Assembly (NCBI GenBank): GCA_037127315.1
Contig: JBBBDQ010001154.1
Span: 617,501-681,500 of the forward strand
DNA length: 64,000 bases
DNA from: Ascarosepion bandense
Lineage: Eukaryota > Mollusca > Cephalopoda > Sepiida > Sepiidae
Reading direction: 5' to 3'
How positions within the stretch are numbered: the stretch's first letter is position 1; every line of letters begins with the position of its first letter. Below are positions 10,191 through 21,540 of this stretch, piece after piece. The notes beneath the pieces are model-generated. The model was not told the DNA's origin and did no database searches. It saw nothing but the letters and a program-made list of their open reading frames with translations. A program made the translations under genes and the position numbers.

Positions 10191-10745
10191 TATTTGGGTC
10201 TTCATTTCTCTTCCTGGGCTTCTCCATGTTTATAATCGTCTTGGGTATTCTTGGGACGAGGTGTTGGTTATTACCTTGTTATTTGCTGGACATCATTGAA
10301 GCCATTTCATTCTACAGACATTGCAGTTTCCTAGTCCAAAATTGCCAACCATTTCATCTTCCATCTTTTGATCAACTTTGATGTTCAGATCTCCTATGAT
10401 AATTCTGATTTCTTGTGATTTGCACTGTGTCTTTAACATTGCCTGGCATGGAGTTGAACAATTCTATTTATTCTGTACTTTGTGTTGTATATACCATTAT
10501 AACCAATATATTGAGAAGTCTCCTTTTAAGTTTAACCACAAGAACTCTTTCTGATATTCCAGAACACATTTGTTTGTGTCTTGGTTCGACGACGTTTTTA
10601 CTATTTTCACCCCTTGCATATATAATTCTATGGCTGCCACTGATATAGCCTCTGTTTGGCCACCTTATTTTGCATATACCTAAAATATTAATGTTTAATC
10701 TAGTTATCTCCTGCTTCACATTTTCTGGCTGTTAACAGTTGTTCA
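10190..10745 (-). mobile_element. RTE-like LINE copy C, endonuclease part
   Basis: The minus strand reads MKQEITRLNINILGICKIRW, PNRGYISGSHRIIYARGE and SERVLVVKLKRRLLNI, homologous to the apurinic/apyrimidinic-like endonuclease of the 30.8-kb copy (ILGICETRWPN..., SERVLLVKL). The lower-coordinate part encodes the decayed equivalent of the TWFQEHP..LWTWRSPG region. Broken by stops. It probably belongs to the same insertion as 7925-8940. Confidence 0.75.
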
Positions 10746-10749
10746 TTGT

Positions 10750-11955
10750 TCTAATGTCTCGTATCTTGAGAGTTAGATTTCATTTGGTGCAACTTCCACT
10801 TTAACTTCATTTGGTGCAACTTCCACTTTAACTTCTATTGTTTCCAAGAACTGCTTTAGTCATTCTCATGCTGACATGTCTTTCATCTTGTTTTTTTTTT
10901 CCATTAACAACAGGACAGCTTGGCATATCTAATTACAGGTCTCTCTGCAACTGGTCAAGTTCCAGGTCTTTGTAAAATGCCTCATGCTAATAAAAGCAAT
11001 TAGGAAAACCAGCCCTCAGCAGTTGGTAAGATCTTTCCCCAACCTCAATACGTTCTTGACATACATTACAACATCTTTATCAAAGATTACAGGCAAATAC
11101 AGAAATTCTTTTGCTCTTCAACCACAGCATGCTTTAGTGATGACTTGTGTCCTTTCCCTTTTGAGGAGCTTTGTCTCCTTGTATACCACATGTTACATAC
11201 TACACTGTCTATCGTTTAAAAAAAAAAACCTAATGCAACCACAACATGTCTACTACAACCTTTCACATATATATCTCACTTTATAATTCAAGAAAATATC
11301 TTTTTTCAATAAACTGGTTAACATCACTGTCAGTTGGTAACATGATATAATCACTATCTTACTCATTAATGCACTAATTTTATTTTTTCTATGATTAAGC
11401 AAGAGATAAATCTTATAACATGTAGTAATTAAACTTTTAATGATTTTTCTTTTTACTCTTTAGTTTGACAAAAGTTTTTATTATGGTGCTAGAAATAAAT
11501 ATGTGAAAATAAATAACAAGACCAAAATCTCAAAAATAGATGGATAATAAAAATCAACTGGCAAACAAAGCCACAGTTCAACCTACAAATCAAATGTTTC
11601 ACAGCCAGAATGTAAGAAAAGAAATAACAGTAATGCCAAAATTTCATGATCTCTAAAAGTTAACAATTCTACTAACCAATCAGAAAGCTTTCACAACTAG
11701 GATATTAAGCTGCAAGCCAATGAGAAGTAAGTGTTTGCAATGTTAATCTAAAGAGGTGTATATAAACAGATAGAAAATCAACTAAAATCATTTGATAAAT
11801 TAATTTTCTTTATTCTCTGATATCGTTATTGTAACATACTCAGGGTTGAAATCCAACATTTACATGACAGGTTAAACCATCCATTGCTATATTGAAAACA
11901 AATACTTTCTTCCACCACATTGTTAGGCTACTACATTTGGATATATACATACATA
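10750..11955. other. No recognised gene
   Basis: AT-rich sequence. It contains a 28-bp near-tandem duplication near 10785-10835 ('CATTTGGTGCAACTTCCACT' twice) and a CCAAT/TATA-like cluster at 11676-11768. No conserved coding segment was seen. Confidence 0.4.
11676..11768 (+). promoter_or_regulatory. CCAAT/TATA-like cluster
   Basis: ACCAATCAGA near 11676 and GCCAATGAGA near 11718, followed by GTATATAAACAG near 11758: two CCAAT boxes upstream of a TATA box at Pol II-like spacing. No transcript body can be recognised downstream, so this may be chance or an old promoter. Confidence 0.2.
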
Positions 11956-11961
11956 CATACA

Positions 11962-13627
11962 TTTTTTTTTTTTTTATAAGCGTTTCACCCTGAGCAAGGC
12001 ATGTCACTGCCACTACTGTGCAGGGGGCTACGTAGAGTGGAGAAAGGCTGATTAAATATAGGAAATGACAGAGGGTGGGTGATAGGTGGGTAAGGATACC
12101 GAGAATGAGGGTTGGGTAGATGAGAGTGTTGTGAGAATAGTTGGGAGTTAGTGCGATAGGAGGTATCTATTGACCATACATTTAAACACCTGGAGATTGT
12201 AACTGTCGGGAAAGCAGACTTGTGGAAGGGAGTTCCACAGGCGGGAAGCGCGAGAAAAGAAGCTGTTGGAGTAGAATTTACGGTTACATCTTATTTGCTT
12301 AACTGTAAAAGGGTGGGACCTAGTTGCTAATCTAGTATCTCGTGTAAATTCGTGCTTAGGCGGCACCAGTGATCCAAGCTCATCGGAGCAGAAGCTATGA
12401 AAGTACTTGTAGAAGAGGCACAGGGAAGCCACATCACGCCGGTGTGAGAGCAGCTGCAGCCGGTCTGCCAAGTCAGTACCAACCACGTTACAGATCCTCC
12501 TTTGTATTTTGTCAAGAAGCCCAAGGAGAGCAGCAGGGGCACCCGACCAGATATGGCAGCAATATTCAATACACGGGCGGATGGTAGATTTGTATATGTG
12601 CAGAATAGATTCAGGTGGGAAAAATTTCCGGGCCCTGCACAGGGAGCCCACTTTCATAGCAGCAGATTTGGCAATGGATTCAATATAGTCATTCCATTTG
12701 AGGTCCGCCGAGAGTGTAAGGCCAAGGAGGCGTAGTATTTTACTCTCTGGGAGGCTAGCCTGTCCCATGCTAATGGGAGGTAGATGCGATTGTCTATGGT
12801 GGTTAGTTGATAACAGCTTTGTTTTGGAGGCATTGAAATTTACCAACCATTCCCTACCCCAGGTCACTACGGATTGGAGGTCCCTTTCAAGTGCGGCAGC
12901 GAGGTTCACTTTGTCGTCCAGACCTGGTTTCTGATCGATGCGGGAGTAGATTGTTGTGTCGTCGGCATACATGCCAACTTGGGATCTAATGGTGTCGGGG
13001 AGATCATTAATGTAGATCAGAAAGAGCGTGGGACCTAGGATAGAACCTTGAGGGACGCCCGCGTTCGTGTGGTAGTTTTGGGAGGCATGCCCATTTAATA
13101 CCACCTTCAATGTGTGGTTAGAGAGGAAGGACTGGATGAGGTCAAACAGATGTCCAGTTATCCCATAGCTCCGCAGTTTGCACAAGAGGCCAGCATGCCA
13201 GACCCTGTCGAATGCTTTGGAGATATCCAAGGCAACGGTTCGGGCTTCACCATTCTTGTCGAGTGCCTGGTATATGTACTCGGTAATGGTCGTTAGCATA
13301 TCAGCAGTAGACCTGGTGAAGTGAAACCCATACTGTTTGTCAGAGAGAAGCCCATTGGCCATAAGATGCTGAATCACCTCGGCGTTGATAATGGCTTCGA
13401 AAACTTTGGCAAAGATTGGAAGGAGACTAATAGGATGGTAATTGGCGGGGTCTGAGGGTTCGCCAGAATTCTTAAATATAGGTACTACACAGGAGGACTT
13501 CCAACAGGCAGGAAAGCAGGAAGCAGATAGGCAGAGGTTATAGAGTTTAGAGAGGACAGAGGAGAGTTCTGGGGCACATTTCTTCAGTACTATGACTGGG
13601 ATTCCGTTGCCGCCGCTGTCTTTGTGT
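11962..13627 (-). mobile_element. CR1/Jockey-like LINE, 5'-truncated
   Basis: A minus-strand non-LTR retrotransposon. Its reverse-transcriptase frame is open from about 13625 to 12148, followed by a 3' region ending in the family tail ('CCCCCTGCACA' ... 'TGCCTTGCTCAGGGTGAAA', then poly-A) at about 11962. Decayed relatives lie at 24240-26905, 37610-39830, 48758-48978 and 56826-57270. The 5' end stops near the CT satellite. Its 3' tail is shared with SINE B. Confidence 0.88.
12148..13377 (-). CDS. LINE reverse transcriptase (CR1/Jockey-like), 409 codons
   Basis: RNA-dependent DNA polymerase of the LINE. Order seen: SDKQYGFHFTRSTADML, then VALDISKAFDRVWHAGL (first catalytic Asp), AGVPQGSILGPTLFLIYIND, QVGMYADDTTIY (YADD box), LRLLGLTLSADLKWNDYIES, then the C-terminal PCIEYCCHIWSGAP region and RASRLWNSLPQVCF. 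The frame is uninterrupted, and it stays open upstream of the first ATG (GNGIPVIVLKKCAPELSSVL..., to about 13625), so the true start is lost. It is the best-preserved reading frame of its family here. There is no endonuclease domain in this copy, so it cannot move by itself. Confidence 0.9.
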   Translation of the reverse strand: MIQHLMANGLLSDKQYGFHFTRSTADMLTTITEYIYQALDKNGEARTVALDISKAFDRVWHAGLLCKLRSYGITGHLFDLIQSFLSNHTLKVVLNGHASQNYHTNAGVPQGSILGPTLFLIYINDLPDTIRSQVGMYADDTTIYSRIDQKPGLDDKVNLAAALERDLQSVVTWGREWLVNFNASKTKLLSTNHHRQSHLPPISMGQASLPESKILRLLGLTLSADLKWNDYIESIAKSAAMKVGSLCRARKFFPPESILHIYKSTIRPCIEYCCHIWSGAPAALLGLLDKIQRRICNVVGTDLADRLQLLSHRRDVASLCLFYKYFHSFCSDELGSLVPPKHEFTRDTRLATRSHPFTVKQIRCNRKFYSNSFFSRASRLWNSLPQVCFPDSYNLQVFKCMVNRYLLSH

Positions 13628-13689
13628 GGGTCAAGTTGCGCAATTATACATACACATATATTTGTTTACTTCCCCTCCCACAGTCACAC

Positions 13690-13707
13690 ACACACTCTCT
13701 CTCTCTA

Positions 13708-13767
<60 letters not shown>

Positions 13768-14035
13768 TCTATCTCTTTTTCTCTCTCTCTATCGCTCTCT
13801 CTTTTTTCTCTCTCTCTCTATCGCTCTCTCTCTCTCTCTCTCCTCGCTCTCTCTCTCTCTCTCTCTCGCTCTCTTTTTTCTCTCTCTCTCTATCGCTCTC
13901 CTTTTTTCTCTCTATCTATCGCTCTCCTTTTTTCTCGCTCTCTATCGCTCTCCTTTTTTCTCGCTCTCTATCGCTCTCCTTTTTTCTCGCTCTCTATGGC
14001 TCTCTTTTTTTCTCGCTCTCTTTTTTTTCTCGCTC
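13690..14035. repeat. CT-rich satellite with a 26-bp minisatellite
   Basis: (CT)n passes into a tandem array with period 26 (unit like TATCGCTCTCC-T6-CTCGCTCTC, starts near 13917, 13943, 13969). The three overlapping Leu/Ser-rich ORFs of 154-162 codons are artefacts. Confidence 0.95.
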
Positions 14036-14039
14036 TATG

Positions 14040-15455
14040 TGCCAAGACATACTTGAAACTTCAATTTTTACCATTTCCTTTGTATTATTGTCTTATATGA
14101 TATTTATTTTGTAGTTATTAACACTCTGTGAATTTCCTTTAATCCTTATACAAAAGCATTATGTACGTAAGTGAGGCTGATATTTTTGGTAATGGACATT
14201 GTCAGAAGATAAACAACTCATGGAGAACAGATAATCTTCCCAACAAACAGAACTTTACACATGGCTCGTTAGTAAATTTTAATGGGAAATCATATTTCTG
14301 TTTATAAAATTGATTGACTTAAATGAGAAGAAAATTCTTTCTGGAAAACTTTTGCCATGACATTTTAAGATTTTCTACTTTGAAGAGTAGATTATAAACA
14401 GAAGAGGAGACTTCAGCTTTTGATGAAAGTCTGGTTGAATTGTTATCATTCCTAAGTTATATTGTGCTGCAGAATTGATCATCAATGTTTATTAACTTTT
14501 GATTTACTTTAAATTAAACACTTGCAAATTATTGTCCCCCGCTGACCTTCTGCAGACTAGTGAGCCACAAGTGTCTTCCCCAAAAAATCATTAAAACTGT
14601 GATAGCATTTCATTTATACACCCACCCAAGCAGTAGTCATTCTATTATATTTTTCTGTTATTATATCAATGTTCAATTTTTCATCTACTCTTGACCAATT
14701 CATAACAAAGAGAGAATTTTATCTCTAATTCCAATTTAGAGCCTTAACGAAAGATTTGTTTTTATAGAAACATTTTCAGTATTGCAATGAAGATATGAAA
14801 AATACACAAAGAAAGACAAATTTTAAAAGAAATTGTATAATGCCTTCCTTAGAACTCTTAACACTTTTGGCCTGAATGGAATATGCCTAAAGAAAATTAT
14901 TAATATATGTAAATCAACACAATTGTCATACCAGACAGTTGAAACATTTTTGAACCAACCTTTAAAAACAATTTATCTTGAGTAATTAAAAAAGTCTTAC
15001 ACAAACTAAAAATAATGATTTTAAAATTCCATATATTTTTCCTAAGGCTGTGATGTATCAAAGTGTTTTACTATAGGAAGAAGAGGTTGTCGTACACACC
15101 CTGGTATGACATGATCACGGAAGAATCAACATATCAAAACTAGAAATGATTCATAAATTTGATGCCACATTTAAAGAAATTTAATTTGTAATGGATAAAT
15201 TAATCTTTTATAAACTTTTGCAAGGAATTTCTTATTTTTCTTTTAATAACTAATCTCAAGTCTTTGTGATTGAGAAATCCTTAATCAGACCTAAGCTCAC
15301 CAACATATCATCCGAGACACTTTCCACACTTTACTTTGCATGTTCTTTGACTATAAAATTCGATCTTATCTATGTGAAAATATGGACATGGATTGCAAAG
15401 ACTGTTTCTGACCTGTTTTATCAGAAGAAACTTCAAGGCAAGGGCCATATTTTCA
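14040..15455. other. No recognised gene
   Basis: AT-rich DNA with no exon-like frame and no repeat shared with other parts of the window. Confidence 0.4.
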
Positions 15456-15458
15456 TGA

Positions 15459-15763
15459 TGTGCGTTGTGGTACAGTGGATATCGGCTTGGAATGAGAAGC
15501 CGGGGAGCCGATTTTGAATTCCAGTTGAATCCATTTATTCACTTACGCCCAAATACCCTTGGGAAAGGTATTAATCCGTCTCTTCCTTCCAGTTATGGGT
15601 TAAATAGCAGGACAGATTGGGTTCTATAGCCTTGGCTGGCAACCAGTCTACCGCAGAAAGCAATGGCAACCTTCTGCGGGATAATCTTCTGCCCAGTCAG
15701 TCATGTCTCTTTCGAGACATGATCACCCAAGCGTGTATCACGTATGGCATGTAACTGACTGAC
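15459..15763 (+). mobile_element. SINE A, long form
   Basis: Plus-strand copy from TGTGCGTTGTGGTACAGTGG to CGTATGGCATGTAACTGAC. It includes the small hairpin ATGTCTC-TTTC-GAGACAT. It faces the next copy head-out with about 25 bp between them. Confidence 0.92.
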
Positions 15764-15788
15764 CCTTCATGAAAGGTCGCTTTTTGCT

Positions 15789-16090
15789 CAGTCAGTTAAG
15801 TGCCATACGTGATACACGCTTGAGTGATCATCTCAAAAGAGACATGACTGACTGGGCAGAAGATTATCCCACAGTAGGTTGCCATTGCTTTCTGCAGTAG
15901 ACTGGTTACCAGCCAAGGCTATAGAACCCAGTCTGTCCTATTATTTAACCCAGGGAAGTGTCAGATTAATACCCTTTCCTAAGGGCATTTGTGCATAAGT
16001 GATTGATTGCAAGGAATTTAACTGGAATTTGAACTCGGTTTCCCGATTTGTTGTTTTGAGTCAATATCAACTGCACCACCCACGCACATC
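15789..16090 (-). mobile_element. SINE A, long form, inverted partner
   Basis: Minus-strand copy immediately after the plus-strand copy, giving an inverted pair with arms of about 300 bp. Confidence 0.92.
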
Positions 16091-16091
16091 T

Positions 16092-16850
16092 TACTTTTTG
16101 CTGCTGCTGCTGCTATAACCTGACATATGCGTAGATGATAAACGTGTATTCACTCTGACATACTTGAAGCAAAAATAAAGTGATTTTTATAACAGACATA
16201 AGTTGTTACTTCGCAGTTTTGATTAGTTATAGAGCAGAAACTTTTTATCAAGTCGTATAGGAAAACCTATGAAACCTGAATAAGCAATTTAGATCTGAAA
16301 TATCTAAGCCAAAATCTACCCACCTGCTATTGGCTTTTTTTTTTTTTTTTCCATTAATCCAAGACATATCATATTTCAAATTGTAATTCTCATTCCAGCC
16401 AGATTCAGAATATTAGTCTGGTTGACTTAAATTTATTTCATAATCTTTCCAGGACCTGTTTAGGCAGTTGAAGCATTTAAACAATGTGTGAAAAGATGAT
16501 TTCTCAAAATTATAAACAAAAATTTAATCTTATTTTTATGCAGCAGGTTAAGCTCGGCTTAGAAATAAAGAACAACTTTTTAATTAAATTTAAATGATTA
16601 AAAATGATTTGCTTATTGTGAGACTATACTTTATCTTGTAAGTACATTAGCTGAAATAAGTTTGGCACAAGGTTATGCATAGAAGTCCTTCACCATCAAG
16701 ATTACATGCACACTAATCATTGCACAGTGAAAGACTATTTGCTTAAATGCCACTTTCTAGAGCCTCTACTCAATGATAAATTCTTTACTATTTACTAATG
16801 ACGACTAACAAAAACGTGAATATGTATAGTGTACAGATGATTTATTTATC
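16092..16850. other. No recognised gene
   Basis: AT-rich, with one T-run near 16337. Nothing shared with the annotated families. Confidence 0.4.
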
Positions 16851-16852
16851 AA

Positions 16853-17060
16853 AACATAGGCATGTGGCTAAGTCGTTAGCATGTTCACTTTCTGACTATG
16901 AGACATAGGTTCAAATATCACCAGGGTCAATTTTCTAGGAAGGTAACTTCTTGATGTGATCAGTCTGGAAAGGGGATCTCAGAGAACAGTACCTTGGGAA
17001 AGTACCTGAAAAATACCATGTTTACCCAAGCCTTCTGAGTAAAGGGTAAGACTCATGTCA
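16853..17060 (+). mobile_element. tRNA-derived SINE (single copy here)
   Basis: Head GTGGCTAAGTCGTTAGCATG (A box TGGCTAAGTCG) followed about 30 bp later by B-box-like GGTTCAAATATCACC. The body contains 'TACCTTGGGAAAGTACCTGA' and 'GGGTAAGACTCATGTCAG'. The order fits a tRNA-like head plus unrelated body. Not a functional tRNA (no cloverleaf closure). Confidence 0.6.
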
Positions 17061-17084
17061 GAGAGTGGGGGAGGTGAGAACTTT

Positions 17085-20000
17085 ATTCTTCTTTTATGTA
17101 CCTTGTCCCTTCAGGACGTAGGCGATCATGGCCTTCCACGTCTCCCTATCCCTGGTGGCTTTCTCCTGTAATGTCTCTCAGCCCCCGTTCTGTCATCCAC
17201 CTGCTCAGGCCTTTTAAATATGTTATCCACTGCTTTCCACTGTCTCTATTTCCCTCTATCTGACCTGTTAGTATCAGGTTCTCCAAGCCCTCCTTTCTCA
17301 TTGCATGTCTCAGGAACTTCATTTGTTTCTTCCTGATGCTCAATATTAATTTATTTTTTGTTTCCATCATTTCCAAAACCGCATCATTGCTCACATGCTT
17401 GGTTCACAATATCTGCAACATCCTTCTGTAGAACCACATTTCAGCTGCTTCAAGTTTTCCCTTCATCTTTGTTGATATTACCCAAAATTCACTGCCATAT
17501 TGAAGAACTGACATCACATAGCAATCCAGTACTCTCTTCTTTGTTTCTAGTGAAAGTTTCCTGTCTCTTAATACTTCACTCAACTTCTGGAACGTGTCTT
17601 TCGCCGTGCCAATTCACCTTTGGATCTCTGTGTTGCACTTTCCATCTTCAGTTAGAACACTTCCCAGATATTTGAATTTTCGTACCTGCTTGATTTTAAC
17701 ATCCACCACCTGTAGTTGGCACTCTGGGCTGCGCTTTTTGCTGATGACCATGCATTCGGTTTTCTTGCAGTTTATTTGTAATCCCTTCATGTCACTCTCT
17801 TCAGCTATCTTATGTAGGAGGTCCTACAGTTTTTTTTTTCCGTGCCTGCAATCAACACTGTGTCGTCTGCGTATCTTATGTTGTTCAGATAGTGACTTCC
17901 GATGACAAATCCTGGCATAACATCTAGGGTCCTCAAAATATTCTCACTGTACAAGTTAAATAAATCCGGTGAAAATACACATCCTTGTCTTTCTTTAATC
18001 ATATCACCCCGAACAAGGCAGTAACGCCACTGATGTGCAGGGGGCTATGTAAGAGTGAAAAGATTGGAAAAGAGAAAGCCGGAAACCATATCCTAAACAG
18101 GAAACAAGGGATGAGCCTCTACACCCGTTCAATAGTTTAGTCTATCTACTCCAATTAGTCTATGTCTTATGCCTCTTTCTATATTTGTATAACTGCTGAA
18201 ACTGCTGCCAGTAGAGGTTTTTAATTACTCTAATGTCTTTCCCAAATATGTCGAGCCTGCTGAGCATCTCCCACAATTCTTTGTGGCGTATTTTGTTGAA
18301 TGCTTTTGCATAGTCAATAAAGCACAGTTATAAGTCCTTCTTCATTTGTATTGCTCTTTCAGAGAGAATCCTAATCACAAATATGGCGTTCCTTGTCCCA
18401 GTGTCTTTGACGAACCTGCACTGTTCTTGTCCTATCTCTAGCCTGATTCTTGCTCGATTCATCAGTATTCGGACGATCAGTTTTGTAATGTGACTCATTA
18501 AGCTGATAGTTCAGTGTAGTTCACACTCATCTGCACCTGGCTTCTTAGGCAATTCTATGAAAATGGATTTGCATAAGTCGTCTGGCATTATACCACTATC
18601 ATAAATTTCATTTATTATTTCCGTAATTTTTTTATGCCGAATTCTTCCAGAGCTAACAGCAGCTCTATTACAATGCCGTCTGGACCAGTTGCTTTGTTTC
18701 TATTCAGTTTGGCCATTGCAGCTTCCACTTTGGACTTTAATATTTCCAGTCCGTCCTCATCTTTGCATATTATCGGTTGCTCTCTCTTGTCGTGGAAAAG
18801 ATCTTCTATATATCCTTCCCATCGCTGGAGTATTTCCTTTTTCTCCAGTATTATCGTTCCATTCTTGGCTTTTATACATCCTGTTGAGAAGCAGACTTTT
18901 TGCCCTGTCAGTTCTCTTATCTCTTTATGCATGTCTGCTTTATTAGTCCTGCTCAGTCTCCCTACATCTGCGCATTTGTTGTTGAGCCATTCCTCTTTTA
19001 CCTGTCTGCATTTGTTCCTTATTTCCTTGTGCATTTTCCTGTATTCTCTTCTGTGTCTTGGCATCATTTTCCATCTCCTTTGCATCATGTCAAGGATCTC
19101 TTCGGTCATCCACTCGTTTTTTCCTTCTGCGTCTGATTTCCTTTGGGGCAACATTGTTTGCTGTTGTCACCATCGCTTTCTTTAGTGAGTCCCATTTTGA
19201 ATGTCCTTGTCCAATTTTTTTCTTCATATTTGTTTTTCACGCTGTTAGTGTATTCTTTCTGCAGTTTGAGGTCATTCACGAGTGTGTTGTATATCAGTCT
19301 TGGTGCCGTGCAAGGCTTCTTCATTCTCTGAAGTTTTACCCTTAGTTTGCAGATGACTGGGATGTGGTTGCTCTCGCAGTCGGCACCTGGGTAGATTTTA
19401 TGTTTATGTAGCCTATTTGGTTTTTCATTGACTGTGCACCATTGGACCCATTTTTCTCCTTGTTTTCTTCTAATTCAAAGTTGCCGGTTGTGTCTCCTTC
19501 CCTCCCTTTGCCTACTTTGGCATTCAAGTCACCCATTATGATTCTGATTTCTTGGTTTTTGCACTGAGCCTTGGCATTGTCCTGTATGGAGTAGAATGTT
19601 TCTATCTCTTCCTCAGGGCTTTGCATTGTTGGTGCATAAGCTACTATGATAGATATGTTGAAGGGTATTCCTCTCAGTTTGACCAAGAGGACTCTCTCTG
19701 AAATCTGACAGTATCCAAGAACACATTTTCTCACTTCTTTGTCCAGAATTAAGCCGACTCCTTTTTCGTCGCTTTTGCTTCCTGTGTAGATTATTCTGTG
19801 GTTGTCGCTGCTGAGGTCTTCATTGTTTGGCCGTCTGGTTTCACATATGCCCAGAATATTGATCTTCAGCCTGTCCATCTTCTGCTTGATATTTTCTAGT
19901 TGTCCACAGTTGTTGAGTGTCCTAACATTCCATGTCCCTAAAGTAAGTCTCTCTTTGTTGCCCACAGTCACAGGGTAATGGTCCAGAGACACCTGTTGCT

Positions 20001-20352
20001 CATGTCGTTCCTTCCTGGGTGAGGGAATAATTTTGGGATAAAATGTCTCCTTTACGCTGTTGGTGCTAACAGTCGCAGGATGACAGGTGACACCTGTTGC
20101 TCATGCCAAACCTTATCGGACGAGGAGTTGCTTCCTTTAGAATTAACCCCGCTTCATGCCATTGTGTTTCATATATTTATTGTGGAAAGCCATGATTAAG
20201 TGTGGGGGTGGGTAGATAGTGGAGTGGTATCCTGTTGCCTTCTCCACTGTGATTTATTGAGACACCACCTCTAGTTAGCTGGCCGTTGACTCCTTAAGAG
20301 TTCTTTTGCCCTTTGTAGGTTTCATTTTATCCTACTGAAATGCTAACATCCC
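17085..20352 (-). mobile_element. RTE-like LINE copy B, near full length
   Basis: A minus-strand element collinear with the copy at 30770-34030, from its 5' leader (near 20352, 'GGGGATGTTAGCAT') to its 3' end ('GGACAAGGTACATAAAAGAAG' region). Endonuclease at 19992-19342 (LTLGTWNVRTLNNCGQLENI, GICETRRPNN, SERVLLVKLRGIPFNISI, IIMGDLNAKVGKGREGDT). Reverse transcriptase N-terminal region at 19154-18615 and its middle at 18600-17805 (FNLYSENILRTLD, IRYADDTVLIAG). C-terminal part to 17105 (LILTGQIEGNRDSGKQWI). Part of the endonuclease after NGSNGAQ is deleted, and a SINE interrupts it at 17992-18162. Several frameshifts; inactive. It probably shares ancestry with copies A, C, D and E. Confidence 0.88.
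17986..18168 (-). mobile_element. SINE B nested in RTE copy B
   Basis: A 171-bp insert between direct repeats TGTCTT (17986-17991 and 18163-18168). On the minus strand it ends with the CR1-like LINE tail ('CCCCCTGCACATCAGTGGCG', 'TGCCTTGTTCGGGGTGATAT'). Its body is shared with 22024-22229 ('TGTAGAGGCTCATCCCTTGT', 'CCGGCTTTCTCTTTTCCAAT'). Confidence 0.75.
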
Positions 20353-20354
20353 CT

Positions 20355-21235
20355 AAAAAATTTAATAAAAATATCAAAAAAAAATCAGTGGGGTGGAACA
20401 GTAGATATTAAGTCTGTACTTAGTATAAGTTAAATTGATTAGACTTGCAGAGGAATATTATGGCCATTCCCCCAAGTAGTACAAAAGAACATGTGTCTGA
20501 AAAATTTAAGATCAGCATTGGTTACCTGTAGTGAAAAGAATGAAATTTCTTTGTATTTTCGACATTTTGCAAAGACAAATCTTTTGACTTGCTTTGGCTA
20601 ACTCCAGAAAATTTCTAATTAATAATTTCCAGAAAAAAGACATTTTTATTTTGTTTAAAACTGATTTGCAGAATGTGTGTTAATGTGTCCTGCATAAATC
20701 CATTTTGTTTAATTTGTGCATTTTACCAAATCTTAATTGATATAGATTTTTAAAGTTTTTCTCCACTTCATTTTCTTTCTCTCTGCTCCCCAGAAAATTG
20801 TGTATCACCCAGGCATGGCGACAATATCGCCCAGGCATGGCGACAATATCACAACACTTGTCTCCTGTTAAAAGAAGAATCTCATACAAGCGCAATCACT
20901 CTTTCTTTATATCTATCTGAAGATACTGAAAGGTTAAAACCCAAGTTGCAGAAATAACTCCTTTCCAAATTAAATATATATCCCTCTTCAATAGACTGGT
21001 CAACACTGTTACAAACTGGTAACTTAACAATTCCAGTAAAGCCTGACTGAACTGAAAATTGCTTTATCCTAAGAAATTGGATCTAAATTCTTTTAAGTCA
21101 TAACGGTTGGGGTGTTAGGAAAGATTTCTTTCAGTTTGTATGTCCCCAATCTCAGGATTATCATATCTGTGTAAAACCTCAAAATACAGAAGATAGGATT
21201 GGCAAACATGCATAATTCTCCAAAGTGATTTTATA
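20355..21235. other. No recognised gene
   Basis: AT-rich. It contains a perfect short tandem duplication at about 20809-20850 (unit 'CCCAGGCATGGCGACAATAT'). Confidence 0.4.
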
Positions 21236-21237
21236 TA

Positions 21238-21436
21238 CAGTCAGTTAAGTGCCATACATGATACATGATTGGGCGATCAAGTCTCAAAAGAGACATGACT
21301 GATTGGACTGAAGATTATCCTGCAGCAGGTTGCCATTGCTTTCTGTGGTAGACTGGTTGCCAGCCAAGGCTATAGAACCCAATCTGTCCTGTTGTTTGAC
21401 TCATAGCTAGAAGGAGAAGAGACTTATTATATTAAT
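21238..21436 (-). mobile_element. SINE A, truncated
   Basis: Contains the 3' half of SINE A (minus strand) from the CGTATGGCACTTAACTG-type end to the 'GTTATGGGTTAAATAA' region. The tRNA-like head is missing. Confidence 0.85.
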
Positions 21437-21540
21437 AAGTAGTAATATAGTGGGGTATCAGTTTATTACTTCAAACAATAGAAAACCGATCTCCCACTTT
21501 ATGCCCAGAAGTTGTTTTAATGTTTCCACCTATTATATTC

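Noticed and set aside
13592..14114. Three overlapping ORFs of 154-162 codons rich in Leu and Ser
   Set aside because: They are the CT-rich satellite read in three frames; no start context, no complexity, no homology expected.
18634..19345. Plus-strand ORFs of 78-183 codons opposite RTE copy B
   Set aside because: Antisense shadows of the LINE coding strand; the minus strand carries the recognisable reverse transcriptase motifs.
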